From Nocardioides silvaticus (GTDB taxonomy: Bacteria; Actinomycetota; Actinomycetes; Propionibacteriales; Nocardioidaceae), in NCBI RefSeq assembly GCF_003160695.1, contig NZ_QGDD01000010.1, positions 95,776 through 159,775 on the forward strand: a stretch of 64,000 nt of DNA, in the 5' to 3' direction. The notes below the pieces were generated by a model. The model was given only the letters and a program-made list of their open reading frames with translations. It ran no database searches and was not told the DNA's origin. Positions 1-8,033 of this stretch are shown here, piece by piece. Position numbers and translations under genes: made by a program. The number at the start of each line of letters is the position of its first letter. Position 1 is the stretch's first letter.

Positions 1-109
1 CAGCGCAGCGATCGTGGCTCGTGAACCAGCCAGTCTCATGCAGGCCTCCCGAGATCGTGCTCCGCCCAGACCTGGTGGCGGTGGCCCGAACGTACCGCGC
101 ACAGCGTCC

Positions 110-367
110 TCACCGCGACCGTCGATCGAGGCTGTCACCCGCGAGCTTTGACGCCGACCCCTGCAAGCCACGCTCTCCCTCTCCGGGTGACGCCGGCGCG
201 ACCGTGGGGTCGCCCTCGAGCCCACCGGCATCCGGCGTGCCCGACGCCGGCCGGTCGACTCCCGGCGCGAACAGGTCTGCGGGCGGCGGCTCCTCGCCGC
301 AACCGGCGAGCAGGACTACGAACAGCAGCGCGGCGACACCCACCGCCCGAGAACGAGGTGACGACAT
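110..367 (-). CDS. Small putative lipoprotein
   Basis: An 85-residue protein of unknown function. The ATG at 367 follows a good ribosome site (GGGAGG, about six bases upstream), which decides this start over longer in-frame ones. The N-terminus has two arginines, a hydrophobic stretch (about residues 9-21) and the lipobox LLAGC, so it should be exported and lipidated at the cysteine. The rest is short, rich in Pro, Gly, Asp and Ser and looks disordered. It is transcribed away from the DUF559 gene on the right, with a palindrome in the shared upstream region. No family is recognised. Confidence 0.6.
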   Translation of the reverse strand: MSSPRSRAVGVAALLFVVLLAGCGEEPPPADLFAPGVDRPASGTPDAGGLEGDPTVAPASPGEGERGLQGSASKLAGDSLDRRSR

Positions 368-460
368 CGAGACCTCCCGAGAGTTGGAGCCGCCCGAACC
401 CAGGCGGCGTTGCGAACGTACGCCCGGAACCGCCCGCTCCGGCACCCCTCGATCCGCCGC

Positions 461-469
461 TGTGGATAA
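461..469 (-). promoter_or_regulatory. Consensus DnaA box (TTATCCACA)
   Basis: TGTGGATAA on the plus strand is a perfect DnaA box on the minus strand, upstream of the DUF559 gene. Other perfect copies, all within GTTATCCACAG, lie at 2928-2936 and 10983-10991. Binding is inferred only from the match. Confidence 0.35.
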
Positions 470-476
470 CCCGCCA

Positions 477-518
477 CGTCCTACGGACGGGGTCGTCGAC
501 GGCCCCGTCCGTAGGACG
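477..518. repeat. Perfect palindrome, copy A flanking the DUF559 gene
   Basis: Arms at 477-492 (CGTCCTACGGACGGGG) and 503-518 match perfectly as an inverted repeat with a 10-base loop. A second, slightly diverged copy lies at 1543-1584 on the other side of the DUF559 gene. This copy sits in a divergent upstream region, so a simple terminator role is unlikely here. Confidence 0.85.
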
Positions 519-595
519 TACCGAGCCGACACGCGTCATCCACAGCGCGACCGACGCTCGTTGGCTGTGAGCGCCGAACATCGCATCCTCAACGG

Positions 596-1534
596 ATGGT
601 GAGCATTCCGGACCGCCGATTCGCCGCCGCCCACGCTCTCGCGGCCAAGCAGGGCGGCGTCGTCTCGCGACGCCAGCTGTACCGGCTGGGGGTGACGCGT
701 TACGAAGTGCGCGGTCAGGTGCGGGCGCACCGGTGGCAGCTGGTCTGCGACCAGGTCGTGGCCCTCCACAACGGCGAGGTCTCGGAGCGGGGGCATCGGT
801 GGGCGGCGGTCATCAGCGCGGGCCCGCGCGCCCAGCTCGATGGCGTCGCGTGTCTGGTGGAGACAGGGCTCGAGCGGGTGGAGTACGACCGCATCCGTGT
901 GTCGGTGCCGAAGGGCGCTCGGGTTCGAACGCGCCGGACCCAGCGCTATGACATCCGCGAGACCCGACGGTGGTCGCGGGAGGATCGCCAACCCGGCGGC
1001 GGGATTCCGCGGACCCGGCCGGCCGTGGCGGCAGTTCGAGCCGCGATGTGGGCGCGGACCGATCGTGAGGCGGCGTTCCTGCTGACGGTCGCTGTTCAGC
1101 AAGGTGTCACGCTTCCGACCGACATCGCTTTCGAGCTGCTGCGGATCAAGCGGCACCGTCGACGGCTCTTCGTGCACAGTGTCGTCAACGACCTCCTCGA
1201 CGGTGCCCGTGCTCTAGGGGAGCTTGAAGTCGTACGAGAGCTCAGGCGACGAGGATTGCCGGCGCCGGCCCGCCAAGTGCTCCGCAAGGACCGGCGCGGT
1301 CGCTACTTCCTGGACCTCTACTGGCCCGATCTCAGGTTGGTCGTCGAGATCGACGGCATCCACCACTCGTGGGCCGAGAACGTGGTCGGCGACGCCCTTC
1401 GCCAGAACTCCCTGGCGATCTCCGGCGACACCGTCCTGCGAGTGCCGCTCCTCGGCCTCAGGCTGGCGTCCGACGAGTTCTACGCGCAGATCGGCGAGGC
1501 GATCGACGCGGCCCGGCAGCGCACCGCCGCCTGA
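596..1534 (+). CDS. AbiEi-like N-terminal / DUF559 (PD-(D/E)XK-like) protein
   Basis: A 312-residue protein of the actinobacterial type that joins an N-terminal winged-helix AbiEi antitoxin-like region (about residues 5-75: 'GGVVSRRQLYRLGV' and 'RGQVRAHRWQLV') to a C-terminal DUF559 domain (about 215-305). The latter holds the Vsr-like motif 'YFLDLYWPDLRLVVEIDG' followed by a conserved His, as in PD-(D/E)XK nuclease folds. Such proteins are common in Nocardioides and relatives; their function is not established and a nuclease activity is inferred from the fold only. No AbiEii toxin partner is next to it. The gene stands alone between two palindromes (477-518 and 1543-1584). No strong ribosome site precedes the ATG. 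Confidence 0.75.
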   Translation: MVSIPDRRFAAAHALAAKQGGVVSRRQLYRLGVTRYEVRGQVRAHRWQLVCDQVVALHNGEVSERGHRWAAVISAGPRAQLDGVACLVETGLERVEYDRIRVSVPKGARVRTRRTQRYDIRETRRWSREDRQPGGGIPRTRPAVAAVRAAMWARTDREAAFLLTVAVQQGVTLPTDIAFELLRIKRHRRRLFVHSVVNDLLDGARALGELEVVRELRRRGLPAPARQVLRKDRRGRYFLDLYWPDLRLVVEIDGIHHSWAENVVGDALRQNSLAISGDTVLRVPLLGLRLASDEFYAQIGEAIDAARQRTAA

Positions 1535-1542
1535 CCCCGAGA

Positions 1543-1584
1543 CGTCCTACGGTCGGGGCCACCGGCGGCCCCATCCGTAGGACG
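1543..1584. repeat. Imperfect palindrome, copy B flanking the DUF559 gene
   Basis: Arms 1543-1560 and 1567-1584 pair at 16 of 18 positions around a 6-base loop and share the outer CGTCCTACGG with copy A at 477-518. It lies between the convergent ends of the DUF559 gene and a membrane protein gene, so it could also end transcription from both sides. Confidence 0.8.
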
Positions 1585-1598
1585 CAACGCCGCCAACT

Positions 1599-1937
1599 TC
1601 AGCGAGCCGCCCGCTTGCCACCCTTCGGCGCAGCAGGGTCCCGCTTGGGCTTGGGCGCCGGCGCCTGGGTCAACCCCATCGCCCGCGAGAACCGTGCGAC
1701 GAGCATGAAGCCGAGGAACAGGCATGCCACGGCGCCGACGGCTGCGACGCCGAGGTAGGCCCACGCCTGCGAGTCGTTGTCGTGACGGGCCTCGGAGCCG
1801 AAGTCGATGGCGGCGTAGACGAGGTAGCCCCAGGCCACGACACAGAGCGTGATGCCGAGGGCGAGGAGCAGCAGCACGGGACGAAATCCCTGCTTCTGCC
1901 GCGCTCCTGCGCGCTTGCCGCCGCTCACGGCGCTCAT
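1599..1937 (-). CDS. Small integral membrane protein, unknown function
   Basis: About 112 residues with two clear membrane segments (near residues 19-41 and 56-80) and a basic C-terminal tail rich in Lys, Arg, Pro and Ala. I chose the ATG at 1937 because the sequence from 'MSAVSGGKRAGARQKQG' leads straight into the first helix; an upstream ATG at 1973 is also in frame and neither has a strong ribosome site. No family is recognised. It is convergent with the DUF559 gene, and the lipoprotein gene upstream (2050-2556) reads in the same direction. Confidence 0.6.
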   Translation of the reverse strand: MSAVSGGKRAGARQKQGFRPVLLLLALGITLCVVAWGYLVYAAIDFGSEARHDNDSQAWAYLGVAAVGAVACLFLGFMLVARFSRAMGLTQAPAPKPKRDPAAPKGGKRAAR

Positions 1938-2049
1938 TCTGTCCGACGCACCAAGGTCCTGTTGCCAGGACATGCCAACCGGCCGGGGTCCGCTCGATGT
2001 CCCCACAACGAAGAGCGGTCCCCGGCCGGAAGTCTGGCGCTGCTCAGGC

Positions 2050-2556
2050 CTACTTCGGGCTGATGGTGTAGTTGACGACGATGCCGTTGGAGTCGGTGAC
2101 GGCAAGGATCACGGTGTAGCTCGCCGAGGTGTACGTGCCGGTGATCGACGTGCCGTTGTCGATCGGCTCCTGCACGACGTCGAGGCCGAGGGTGGCCGCC
2201 GCGTCGTCGTACGCCGCCTGCTTGTCGCCGCCGGCGGGGCCGACCTCGATGGTGGCGTTCCAGGTCGAGGGGTTCTTCGTCGACGTACCGCCCAGGATCT
2301 CGCCATCGACGACGGACACCTCGTCGGTCGGGAAGTCCTTCGGCAGCTTGCCGGTGGTGACGCCGCCGTCGGTGGTGTCGATCTCGATGTTGCCGTTCTC
2401 GGCGTCGTCGAGGTTGAGGTCGACGCCCTCGCTCTTGGCAGCGTCCTCGACCGCGTCCTTGGCAGCGTCCTCGGCCAGGCCGCAGCCGACGAAGGACGTC
2501 GCCGCGAGGAGCGCGGCGGGTACGGCGAGGAGCAGGCGGGTGCGGGTGTGCTTCAT
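2050..2556 (-). CDS. Putative secreted lipoprotein
   Basis: A 168-residue protein starting at ATG 2556 with a GGAGG ribosome site close upstream. 'MKHTRTRLLLAVPAALLAA' is a classical signal sequence and 'FVGC' a lipobox, so it should be a lipid-anchored surface protein. The mature part begins with an acidic, Ala-rich stretch and ends in a beta-rich region ('TSITGTYTSASYTVILAV'). I do not recognise the family; similar proteins are widespread in Nocardioidaceae as hypothetical lipoproteins. It reads away from nrdR. Confidence 0.7.
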   Translation of the reverse strand: MKHTRTRLLLAVPAALLAATSFVGCGLAEDAAKDAVEDAAKSEGVDLNLDDAENGNIEIDTTDGGVTTGKLPKDFPTDEVSVVDGEILGGTSTKNPSTWNATIEVGPAGGDKQAAYDDAAATLGLDVVQEPIDNGTSITGTYTSASYTVILAVTDSNGIVVNYTISPK

Positions 2557-2844
2557 GAGAGCCTCCGGACTCTGGAGCAGGGGGTGGTTTGACCCTGCGT
2601 GTCGTTGATGTCGGTCGGCCCCGAGGCCTGGTCGAACGTTAGCGACGAGATGCTTCCTTCGAATCGGTCCGACGAACCATTTGGACCCCATCTGAGACGG
2701 TCGTGAGACCACGACCGGCCACCGACACGCCGTACTCCACGCTCAGAAAATGCCCCTGACCTGCGCAAACGTGACGCAGGCGACACAGTTCGAAACTCAT
2801 CGACCCCACCACTTGCACCCCTAGTGGCAGAGGCGTAAGGTCAC

Positions 2845-2877
2845 CACTACATCTAGTACTTACAACGATGTAGTTCT
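2845..2877 (+). promoter_or_regulatory. Candidate paired NrdR boxes upstream of nrdRJ
   Basis: CACTACATCTAGTACT (2845-2860) and ACAACGATGTAGTTCT (2862-2877) both resemble the NrdR box (ACAC-AT-ATAT-GTGT type). They also form a perfect 8-base inverted repeat, ACTACATC/GATGTAGT, with a 13-base spacer. Auto-repression of nrdR-nrdJ through such boxes is established in Streptomyces; the assignment here is by similarity and position. The two boxes are closer together than the usual paired spacing. Confidence 0.5.
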
Positions 2878-2927
2878 CCACAGGCGATGCACAGTCAGAT
2901 GGAAGAACTGCACAGCCGGAAGCGTTG

Positions 2928-2936
2928 TTATCCACA
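2928..2936 (+). promoter_or_regulatory. Consensus DnaA box upstream of nrdR
   Basis: TTATCCACA lies about 60 bases before the nrdR start. DnaA control of ribonucleotide reductase genes is known in E. coli; here it is only suggested by the perfect match and its position. Confidence 0.4.
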
Positions 2937-2997
2937 GGGGGAAAGCGGCCCGAACGGGGGTCTGCTTCGCCATGCCCAGGGGAGAGGAGGACCGACG

Positions 2998-3468
2998 ATG
3001 CACTGCCCGTACTGCAAGCACAGCGACACCAAGGTCCTCGACTCCCGGGTGGCCGACGACGGCTGCTCCATCCGCCGCCGCCGGGTCTGCCAGGACTGCG
3101 AGAAGCGGTTCACCACCGTCGAGCTCATGCAGCTGACCGTGCTCAAGCGCTCCGGCGCCACCGAGCCGTTCAACCGTGACAAGGCGATCTCCGGCGTTCG
3201 CAAGGCGTGCAACGGAAGGCCGGTCAGCGAGGACGCGCTCGCCCTGCTCGGCCAGGAGGTCGAGGACCAGCTGCGGCTGGCCGGCAGCCCCGAGGTCGCC
3301 GCGCACGAGGTGGGGCTGGCGATCCTCGCCCCGCTGCGCCGCCTCGACGAGGTGGCCTACCTCCGTTTCGCGTCGGTCTACCGCGGCTTCGAGTCCGCGG
3401 CCGACTTCGAGAACGAGATCGCCCTCCTCCGCGCCGAACGGGCGCTCACCACAGCCGACAGCGGCTGA
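2998..3468 (+). CDS. nrdR: Transcriptional repressor NrdR
   Basis: A 156-residue zinc-ribbon/ATP-cone repressor that senses ATP/dATP and shuts off ribonucleotide reductase genes. The N-terminus has the zinc-ribbon cysteines (CPYC at 3-6, CQDC near 31-34) and 'RRRRVCQDCEKRFTTVE', which is diagnostic. The ATP cone follows from about residue 46 ('VLKRSGATEPFNRDKAISGV'). Length is normal. The ATG at 2998 has a GGAGAGGAGG ribosome site eight bases upstream. It is followed 121 bases later by nrdJ on the same strand, the standard actinobacterial arrangement, and is preceded by candidate NrdR boxes, so auto-regulation is likely. Confidence 0.96.
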   Translation: MHCPYCKHSDTKVLDSRVADDGCSIRRRRVCQDCEKRFTTVELMQLTVLKRSGATEPFNRDKAISGVRKACNGRPVSEDALALLGQEVEDQLRLAGSPEVAAHEVGLAILAPLRRLDEVAYLRFASVYRGFESAADFENEIALLRAERALTTADSG

Positions 3469-3589
3469 CCCACAGACGGCCCGGGCAGGCGTGGGGAAGC
3501 GCCTGTCCGGGCCCCCAAAGCTCCGGTGCCGAAGTGTCGGTACCACCAGCAACACTCGAATCCGCTACCAAACCCCGCATGGGAGAGTC

Positions 3590-6544
3590 ATGACTGAGAC
3601 GGCCGCCAGCTCCGCACCGACCGCACGCAAGGGCCGGAAGGGACTGAAGATCAACCGGGTCTTCAGCACCGCCGGCGTGCACCCCTACGACGAGATCACC
3701 TGGGAGCGGCGCGACGTCGTCCAGCAGAACTGGAAGACCGGCGAGACGGTCTTCGAGCAGCGCGGCGTGGAGTTCCCCGACTTCTGGTCGGTCAACGCGA
3801 GCACCATCGTCACGACCAAGTACTTCCGCGGCGCGGTCGGCACTCCCGAGCGCGAGACGGGCCTCAAGCAGCTCGTCGACCGTGTCGTGAAGACCTACAC
3901 CAAGGCGGGCATCGAGCACGGCTACTTCGCGACCCCGGCTGACGCGGAGACCTTCGAGCACGAGCTGACCTGGCTGCTGGTCAACCAGTACTTCTCCTTC
4001 AACTCCCCGGTGTGGTTCAACGTCGGCACCAAGTCGCCGCAGCAGGTCTCGGCCTGCTTCATCCTGTCGGTCGACGACTCGATGGACTCGATCCTCAACT
4101 GGTACAAGGAGGAGGGCTTCATCTTCAAGGGCGGCTCCGGCGCCGGCCTCAACCTCTCCCGGATCCGGTCGTCCAAGGAGCTGCTGTCGTCGGGCGGTAC
4201 GGCGAGCGGCCCGGTCTCCTTCATGCGCGGCGCCGACGCCTCGGCCGGCACCATCAAGTCCGGAGGCGCCACCCGCCGCGCGGCGAAGATGGTCGTGCTC
4301 GACGTCGACCACCCCGACATCGAGGAGTTCGTCGAGACGAAGTGGCGCGAGGAGGACAAGATCCGCGCGCTGCGTGACGCCGGCTTCGACATGGACCTGG
4401 GCGGCAAGGACATCACCTCCGTGCAGTACCAGAACGCCAACAACTCCGTCCGTGTCACCGACGAGTTCATGCGCGCGGTCGAGGAGGGCACCGAGTTCGG
4501 CCTGCGTGCCCGCAAGACCGGCGAGGTCATCGAGACCGTCGACGCCCGGGCGCTGTTCCGCAAGATCAGCGAGGCCGCGTGGGCCTGCGCCGACCCCGGC
4601 CTGCAGTACGACGACACGATCAACGACTGGCACACCAACCCCGAGACGGGGCGCATCACCGCGTCGAACCCCTGCTCGGAGTACATGAGCCTCGACAACA
4701 GCTCCTGCAACCTGGCGTCGCTGAACCTGCTGAAGTTCCTCAAGGACGACGACACCTTCGACGCCCCGCTGTTCGCGAAGGCGGTCGAGCTGATCATCAC
4801 CGCGATGGACATCTCGATCTGCTTCGCCGACTTCCCGACCGAGGCGATCGGCGACACGACCCGCGACTACCGCCAGCTCGGCATCGGCTACGCCAACCTC
4901 GGCGCGCTGCTGATGGCGATGGGCCTGGGCTACGACTCCGACGGCGGTCGCGCGATGGCGGCCACCATCACGAGCCTGATGACCGGCACGTCGTACCGTC
5001 GGTCGGCGGAGCTCGCCGGCATCGTCGGCCCCTACAACGGCTACGCCCGCAACGCCGAGGCGCACCAGCGGGTCATGCGCAAGCACCAGGCGGCCAACGA
5101 CCTGGTCCGCACGCTGCACATCGCGGACGCGCAGACCCACAAGCTGGCCACCGAGGAGTGGGCCAAGGTCGTCGAGCTCGGCAAGACCAACGGGTTCCGC
5201 AACGCGCAGGCCTCGGTGCTCGCGCCCACCGGCACCATCGGCTTCATGATGGACTGCGACACGACCGGCATCGAGCCGGACTTCTCGCTGGTCAAGTTCA
5301 AGAAGCTGGTCGGCGGCGGCTCGATGCAGATCGTCAACCAGACGATCCCGCGGGCGCTGAAGAAGCTGGGCTACGACGAGGAGAAGATCGAGGCGATCGT
5401 CGCCTACATCGCCGAGCACGGCCACGTGGTCGACGCACCCGGCCTGAAGACCGAGCACTATGAGATCTTCGACACCGCGATGGGCGAGCGGGCCCTCAAG
5501 CCGATGGGCCACGTGAAGATGATGGCGGCGACCCAGCCGTTCCTGTCCGGTGCCATCTCCAAGACGGTCAACCTGCCGGAGTCGGCGACCGTCGAGGAGA
5601 TCGAGGACATCTACCTGCAGTCGTGGAAGCTCGGCCTCAAGGCCACCGCCATCTACCGCGACAACTGCAAGGTCGGCCAGCCGCTGTCCGACGGTGGCGG
5701 GAAGGCCAAGAAGGACGCCGCCGACGCGGCGTCGTCGGTCGAGACCAAGGTCGTGGAGAAGGTCGTCTACGCCCCGACCCGCAAGCGCCTGCCGAAGTCC
5801 CGCCAGGCCCGCACGACGTCGTTCACTGTCGGGGGTGCCGAGGGCTACATGATCTCCGGCGCTCACGACGACGGGCAGCTCGGCGAGATCTTCCTCAAGC
5901 TCGGCAAGCAAGGCTCGACCCTCGCCGGCGTGATGGACGCGTTCTCGATCGCGGTGTCGATCGGCCTGCAGTACGGCGTGCCCCTGGAGACCTACGTCTC
6001 GAAGTTCACCAACCTCCGCTTCGAGCCCGCCGGCCTCACCGACGACCCCGACGTGCGGATGAGCCAGTCGATCATGGACTACATCTTCCGCCGCCTGGCC
6101 CTCGACTACCTGACGTTCGAGGAGCGGAGCATGCTCGGCATCTACTCCGCCGAGGAGCGCCAGCGCCACCTCGAGACGGGCAGCTACGAGCCCCTCGAGG
6201 AGACCGGGAGTGCGTCCGAGCTCATCGACGCCGCCCCGGCCGGTGGTCGAGACGCCGCTCCCGGTGGTCGAGACGCCGCCTCCGGTGGTCGAGTAGCGCC
6301 GAGCGCTAGCGAGGCGCGTATCGAGACCCCGGAAGCCGACAGCGGGCCTGACGCCGAGGAGCCCATCGTCATCACCGACAAGGCCCCCGACGCCCCCCAG
6401 GCCCGCACCTCCGCGGAACTCCTCGAGCAGATCACCGGCCACGCCGTCGACAGCCCGCTCTGCATGACCTGCGGCACCAAGATGCGTCCCGCCGGTTCCT
6501 GCTACGTCTGCGAGGGCTGCGGGAGCACCAGCGGTTGTAGCTGA
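3590..6544 (+). CDS. nrdJ: Adenosylcobalamin-dependent (class II) ribonucleotide reductase
   Basis: A 984-residue class II reductase that makes deoxyribonucleotides from ribonucleotides with a B12-derived radical. Visible signatures are 'SACFILSVDDSMDSI' with the redox Cys near 156, the active-site loop 'SNPCSEY' (Asn360, Cys362, Glu364), 'LAPTGTIGFMMDCDTTGIEP', and the C-terminal zinc-ribbon-like redox tail 'MTCGTKMRP...CYVCEGCGSTSGC'. The start ATG at 3590 is preceded by GGGAG. It lies downstream of its repressor gene nrdR and is followed by a strong hairpin terminator. Unusual: about residues 884-914 of the linker before the redox tail are encoded by a copy of the intergenic palindromic element that recurs in this window; the element is read in a frame that avoids its TAG. 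Confidence 0.97.
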   Translation: MTETAASSAPTARKGRKGLKINRVFSTAGVHPYDEITWERRDVVQQNWKTGETVFEQRGVEFPDFWSVNASTIVTTKYFRGAVGTPERETGLKQLVDRVVKTYTKAGIEHGYFATPADAETFEHELTWLLVNQYFSFNSPVWFNVGTKSPQQVSACFILSVDDSMDSILNWYKEEGFIFKGGSGAGLNLSRIRSSKELLSSGGTASGPVSFMRGADASAGTIKSGGATRRAAKMVVLDVDHPDIEEFVETKWREEDKIRALRDAGFDMDLGGKDITSVQYQNANNSVRVTDEFMRAVEEGTEFGLRARKTGEVIETVDARALFRKISEAAWACADPGLQYDDTINDWHTNPETGRITASNPCSEYMSLDNSSCNLASLNLLKFLKDDDTFDAPLFAKAVELIITAMDISICFADFPTEAIGDTTRDYRQLGIGYANLGALLMAMGLGYDSDGGRAMAATITSLMTGTSYRRSAELAGIVGPYNGYARNAEAHQRVMRKHQAANDLVRTLHIADAQTHKLATEEWAKVVELGKTNGFRNAQASVLAPTGTIGFMMDCDTTGIEPDFSLVKFKKLVGGGSMQIVNQTIPRALKKLGYDEEKIEAIVAYIAEHGHVVDAPGLKTEHYEIFDTAMGERALKPMGHVKMMAATQPFLSGAISKTVNLPESATVEEIEDIYLQSWKLGLKATAIYRDNCKVGQPLSDGGGKAKKDAADAASSVETKVVEKVVYAPTRKRLPKSRQARTTSFTVGGAEGYMISGAHDDGQLGEIFLKLGKQGSTLAGVMDAFSIAVSIGLQYGVPLETYVSKFTNLRFEPAGLTDDPDVRMSQSIMDYIFRRLALDYLTFEERSMLGIYSAEERQRHLETGSYEPLEETGSASELIDAAPAGGRDAAPGGRDAASGGRVAPSASEARIETPEADSGPDAEEPIVITDKAPDAPQARTSAELLEQITGHAVDSPLCMTCGTKMRPAGSCYVCEGCGSTSGCS
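6240..6332 (+). repeat. Palindromic element inside nrdJ coding sequence
   Basis: Two partial units (CCGGTGGTCGAGACGCC at 6240-6256 and 6261-6277) and one nearly full unit (6282-6330, with GGTGGTCGAGTAG, GCTAGC and CGTATCGAGAC) of the same family found between genes elsewhere in the window. Its length keeps the frame, and the TAG inside the element is read out of frame as part of GTA-GCG, so it adds roughly 31 residues rich in Gly, Arg, Ala and Ser to a flexible linker. Confidence 0.85.
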
Positions 6545-6566
6545 GTCAGCGACAACGCAGTACGTC

Positions 6567-6602
6567 GAAGGGCGGTCACCCTGATGGGGCGGCCGCCCTT
6601 CG
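6567..6602 (+). terminator. Hairpin terminator after nrdJ
   Basis: CGAAGGGCGG (6567-6576) pairs perfectly with CCGCCCTTCG (6593-6602) around a 16-base loop, 22 bases after the nrdJ stop. There is no T-run, as is common in actinobacterial terminators. It also lies just past the end of the rtcB fragment on the other strand. Confidence 0.7.
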
Positions 6603-6616
6603 CGCATGATCCGCGC

Positions 6617-7060
6617 TCAGCTGGCTAGCATCACGGCGCGGTTGCGGGAGGCGTACTCCTGCGCCCAGTACAGGTCGCTGAGGTAGGCGTCCATCTCCGC
6701 GGTGTCGGACAGGAACACCGCCAGGTCGCGGTCGGGCAGACCCAGGTTGTGCTCCAGACCCTTGGCCTTGTAGATGTGCCGCTCGGCGATCTCCTTGCCG
6801 ATGTTGCGCGAGCCGGAGTGCAGCATCAGCCACACCTGGCCGTCGTCGTCGGACGTCAGCTCGATGAAGTGGTTGCCGCCGCCCAGCGAACCCATCTGCT
6901 GCTTGGCCCGCTTCTCCCGGTCCTGCACGTCGTCGTGCAGCGCGGCGAAGCGCTTCCAGAAGCGGTCCCAGCCGGCGTACTGGCCGTGGTTGAGCTTGAG
7001 GCGGCGTACGTCGGGCATCGACTTGTGCGCCGAGAAGCCCACCGGGATCGCCGCACGCAT
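6617..7060 (-). pseudogene. rtcB: Duplicated internal fragment of rtcB
   Basis: This open frame repeats the middle of the adjacent RtcB remnant (from 'PVGFSAHKSMPDVRRLK' to 'YASRNRAVM') and stops at once after it. Bases 6629-7052 match 7202-7625 over 424 positions with one difference, at 6873/7446. Here the metal-site motif is the normal GGGNHF. It lacks the RtcB N-terminus (including the GVDIGCGM motif) and the C-terminal third with the guanylylated His, so it cannot be a working ligase. The apparent ATG lies in unrelated spacer sequence without a ribosome site. A 149-base spacer (7053-7201) of unknown origin separates the copies; it holds a perfect 8-base inverted repeat CCCCGAAG/CTTCGGGG. 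Confidence 0.8.
6629..7052. repeat. 424-base direct repeat, copy 1 (rtcB segment)
   Basis: It matches 7202-7625 exactly except for one base, at an offset of 573. Both copies are in the same orientation. The near identity means the duplication is recent or kept identical by gene conversion, or reflects an assembly problem. Confidence 0.9.
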
Positions 7061-7159
7061 ACGATGTGCGTGTCATTGCGTCGTGACCAAGGGAGTTCGA
7101 GCCCCGAAGGCGCAACGGATGCGATCCACTTCGGGGTCGCAGGCCGCACACCTTAGCTT

Positions 7160-7966
7160 CTAGTTGCCGATGCCTACGAAGTCGAGCGAATGTGGCGCTT
7201 TCATCACGGCGCGGTTGCGGGAGGCGTACTCCTGCGCCCAGTACAGGTCGCTGAGGTAGGCGTCCATCTCCGCGGTGTCGGACAGGAACACCGCCAGGTC
7301 GCGGTCGGGCAGACCCAGGTTGTGCTCCAGACCCTTGGCCTTGTAGATGTGCCGCTCGGCGATCTCCTTGCCGATGTTGCGCGAGCCGGAGTGCAGCATC
7401 AGCCACACCTGGCCGTCGTCGTCGGACGTCAGCTCGATGAAGTGTTTGCCGCCGCCCAGCGAACCCATCTGCTGCTTGGCCCGCTTCTCCCGGTCCTGCA
7501 CGTCGTCGTGCAGCGCGGCGAAGCGCTTCCAGAAGCGGTCCCAGCCGGCGTACTGGCCGTGGTTGAGCTTGAGGCGGCGTACGTCGGGCATCGACTTGTG
7601 CGCCGAGAAGCCCACCGGGATCGCCTCCTCGACGGCCAGCCGCAGGGCGCGCAGGTCGTCGGGAAGGTCCGCGGTCCTCAGCGAGGTGCGCACCGCCTGC
7701 ATGCCGCAGCCGATGTCGACGCCGACCGCCGCCGGCGACACCGCGTTGCGCATCGCCACGACCGAGCCGACCGTCGCGCCCTTGCCGAGGTGGACGTCGG
7801 GCATCACCCGGACGCCGTGGACCCAGGGCAGCCGCGAGATGTTGCGCAGCTGGTCGAGCGCCTGCTGCTCGACGTCCTCGACGCGCGCCCACATCAGCGT
7901 CTCCGCGGCAGCGCCGGGCAGACGCACGGGCAGGGCGTCGGTCTCGGTCATCTGCAGAGTGTCCAT
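7160..7966 (-). pseudogene. rtcB: Truncated RNA-splicing ligase RtcB
   Basis: RtcB joins 2',3'-cyclic phosphate and 5'-OH RNA ends using GTP and Mn2+. This 268-residue frame carries the true N-terminus: ATG 7966 sits nine bases after AAGGAGG, and 'MPDVHLGKGATVGSVV' and 'GVDIGCGM' with the metal-binding Cys are present. It stops after 'NRAVMKAPHSLDFVGIGN', where family members continue for about 130 more residues with the SCHHNY and SHGAGR motifs, including the His that is guanylylated. In addition the conserved GGGNHF reads GGGKHF. Both faults predict an inactive protein. It lies just downstream of, and in line with, a tRNA-Arg-like gene (8034-8108). Confidence 0.85.
7202..7625. repeat. 424-base direct repeat, copy 2 (rtcB segment)
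   Basis: Second copy of the repeat at 6629-7052. It is the copy joined to the genuine 5' part of rtcB. Its only difference, T instead of G at 7446, changes the conserved Asn of GGGNHF to Lys. Confidence 0.9.
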
Positions 7967-7982
7967 CGTTGTCATCCTCCTT

Positions 7983-8024
7983 GGTCTCGAGACGGTCGCT
8001 AGCGCGACCTCCTCGACCACCGGT
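7983..8024 (-). repeat. Palindromic element between the tRNA and rtcB
   Basis: Read on the minus strand this is a single compact unit of the window-wide family (CCGGTGGTCGAG ... GCGCTAGCGAC ... TCTCGAGACC). It fills the gap between the 3' end of the tRNA-like gene and the rtcB ribosome site. It could fold in a shared transcript and separate the two. Confidence 0.75.
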
Positions 8025-8033
8025 GTCAAAGAG

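Larger units (their letters stand above)
2557..2997. other. Intergenic region upstream of nrdR
   Basis: This 441-base gap separates the divergent lipoprotein and nrdR genes. It holds the candidate NrdR operators (2845-2877) and a DnaA box (2928-2936). I looked for a cobalamin riboswitch because NrdJ uses B12 and saw none of its conserved blocks. No convincing small gene was seen. Confidence 0.6.

Noticed and set aside
2557..2997. Cobalamin riboswitch before nrdRJ
   Set aside because: None of the conserved blocks of the B12 element were seen; regulation is better explained by NrdR boxes.
3446..6607. A 1053-codon open frame antisense to nrdJ
   Set aside because: It mirrors a well-supported gene, and its length follows from high GC3 codon use on the other strand. 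Its sequence is low in complexity and has no recognisable domain.
7053..7201. tRNA or insertion sequence remnant in the spacer between rtcB copies
   Set aside because: A TTCGAGCCCC stretch and an 8-base hairpin recall these, but no cloverleaf, target duplication or transposase piece could be made out.
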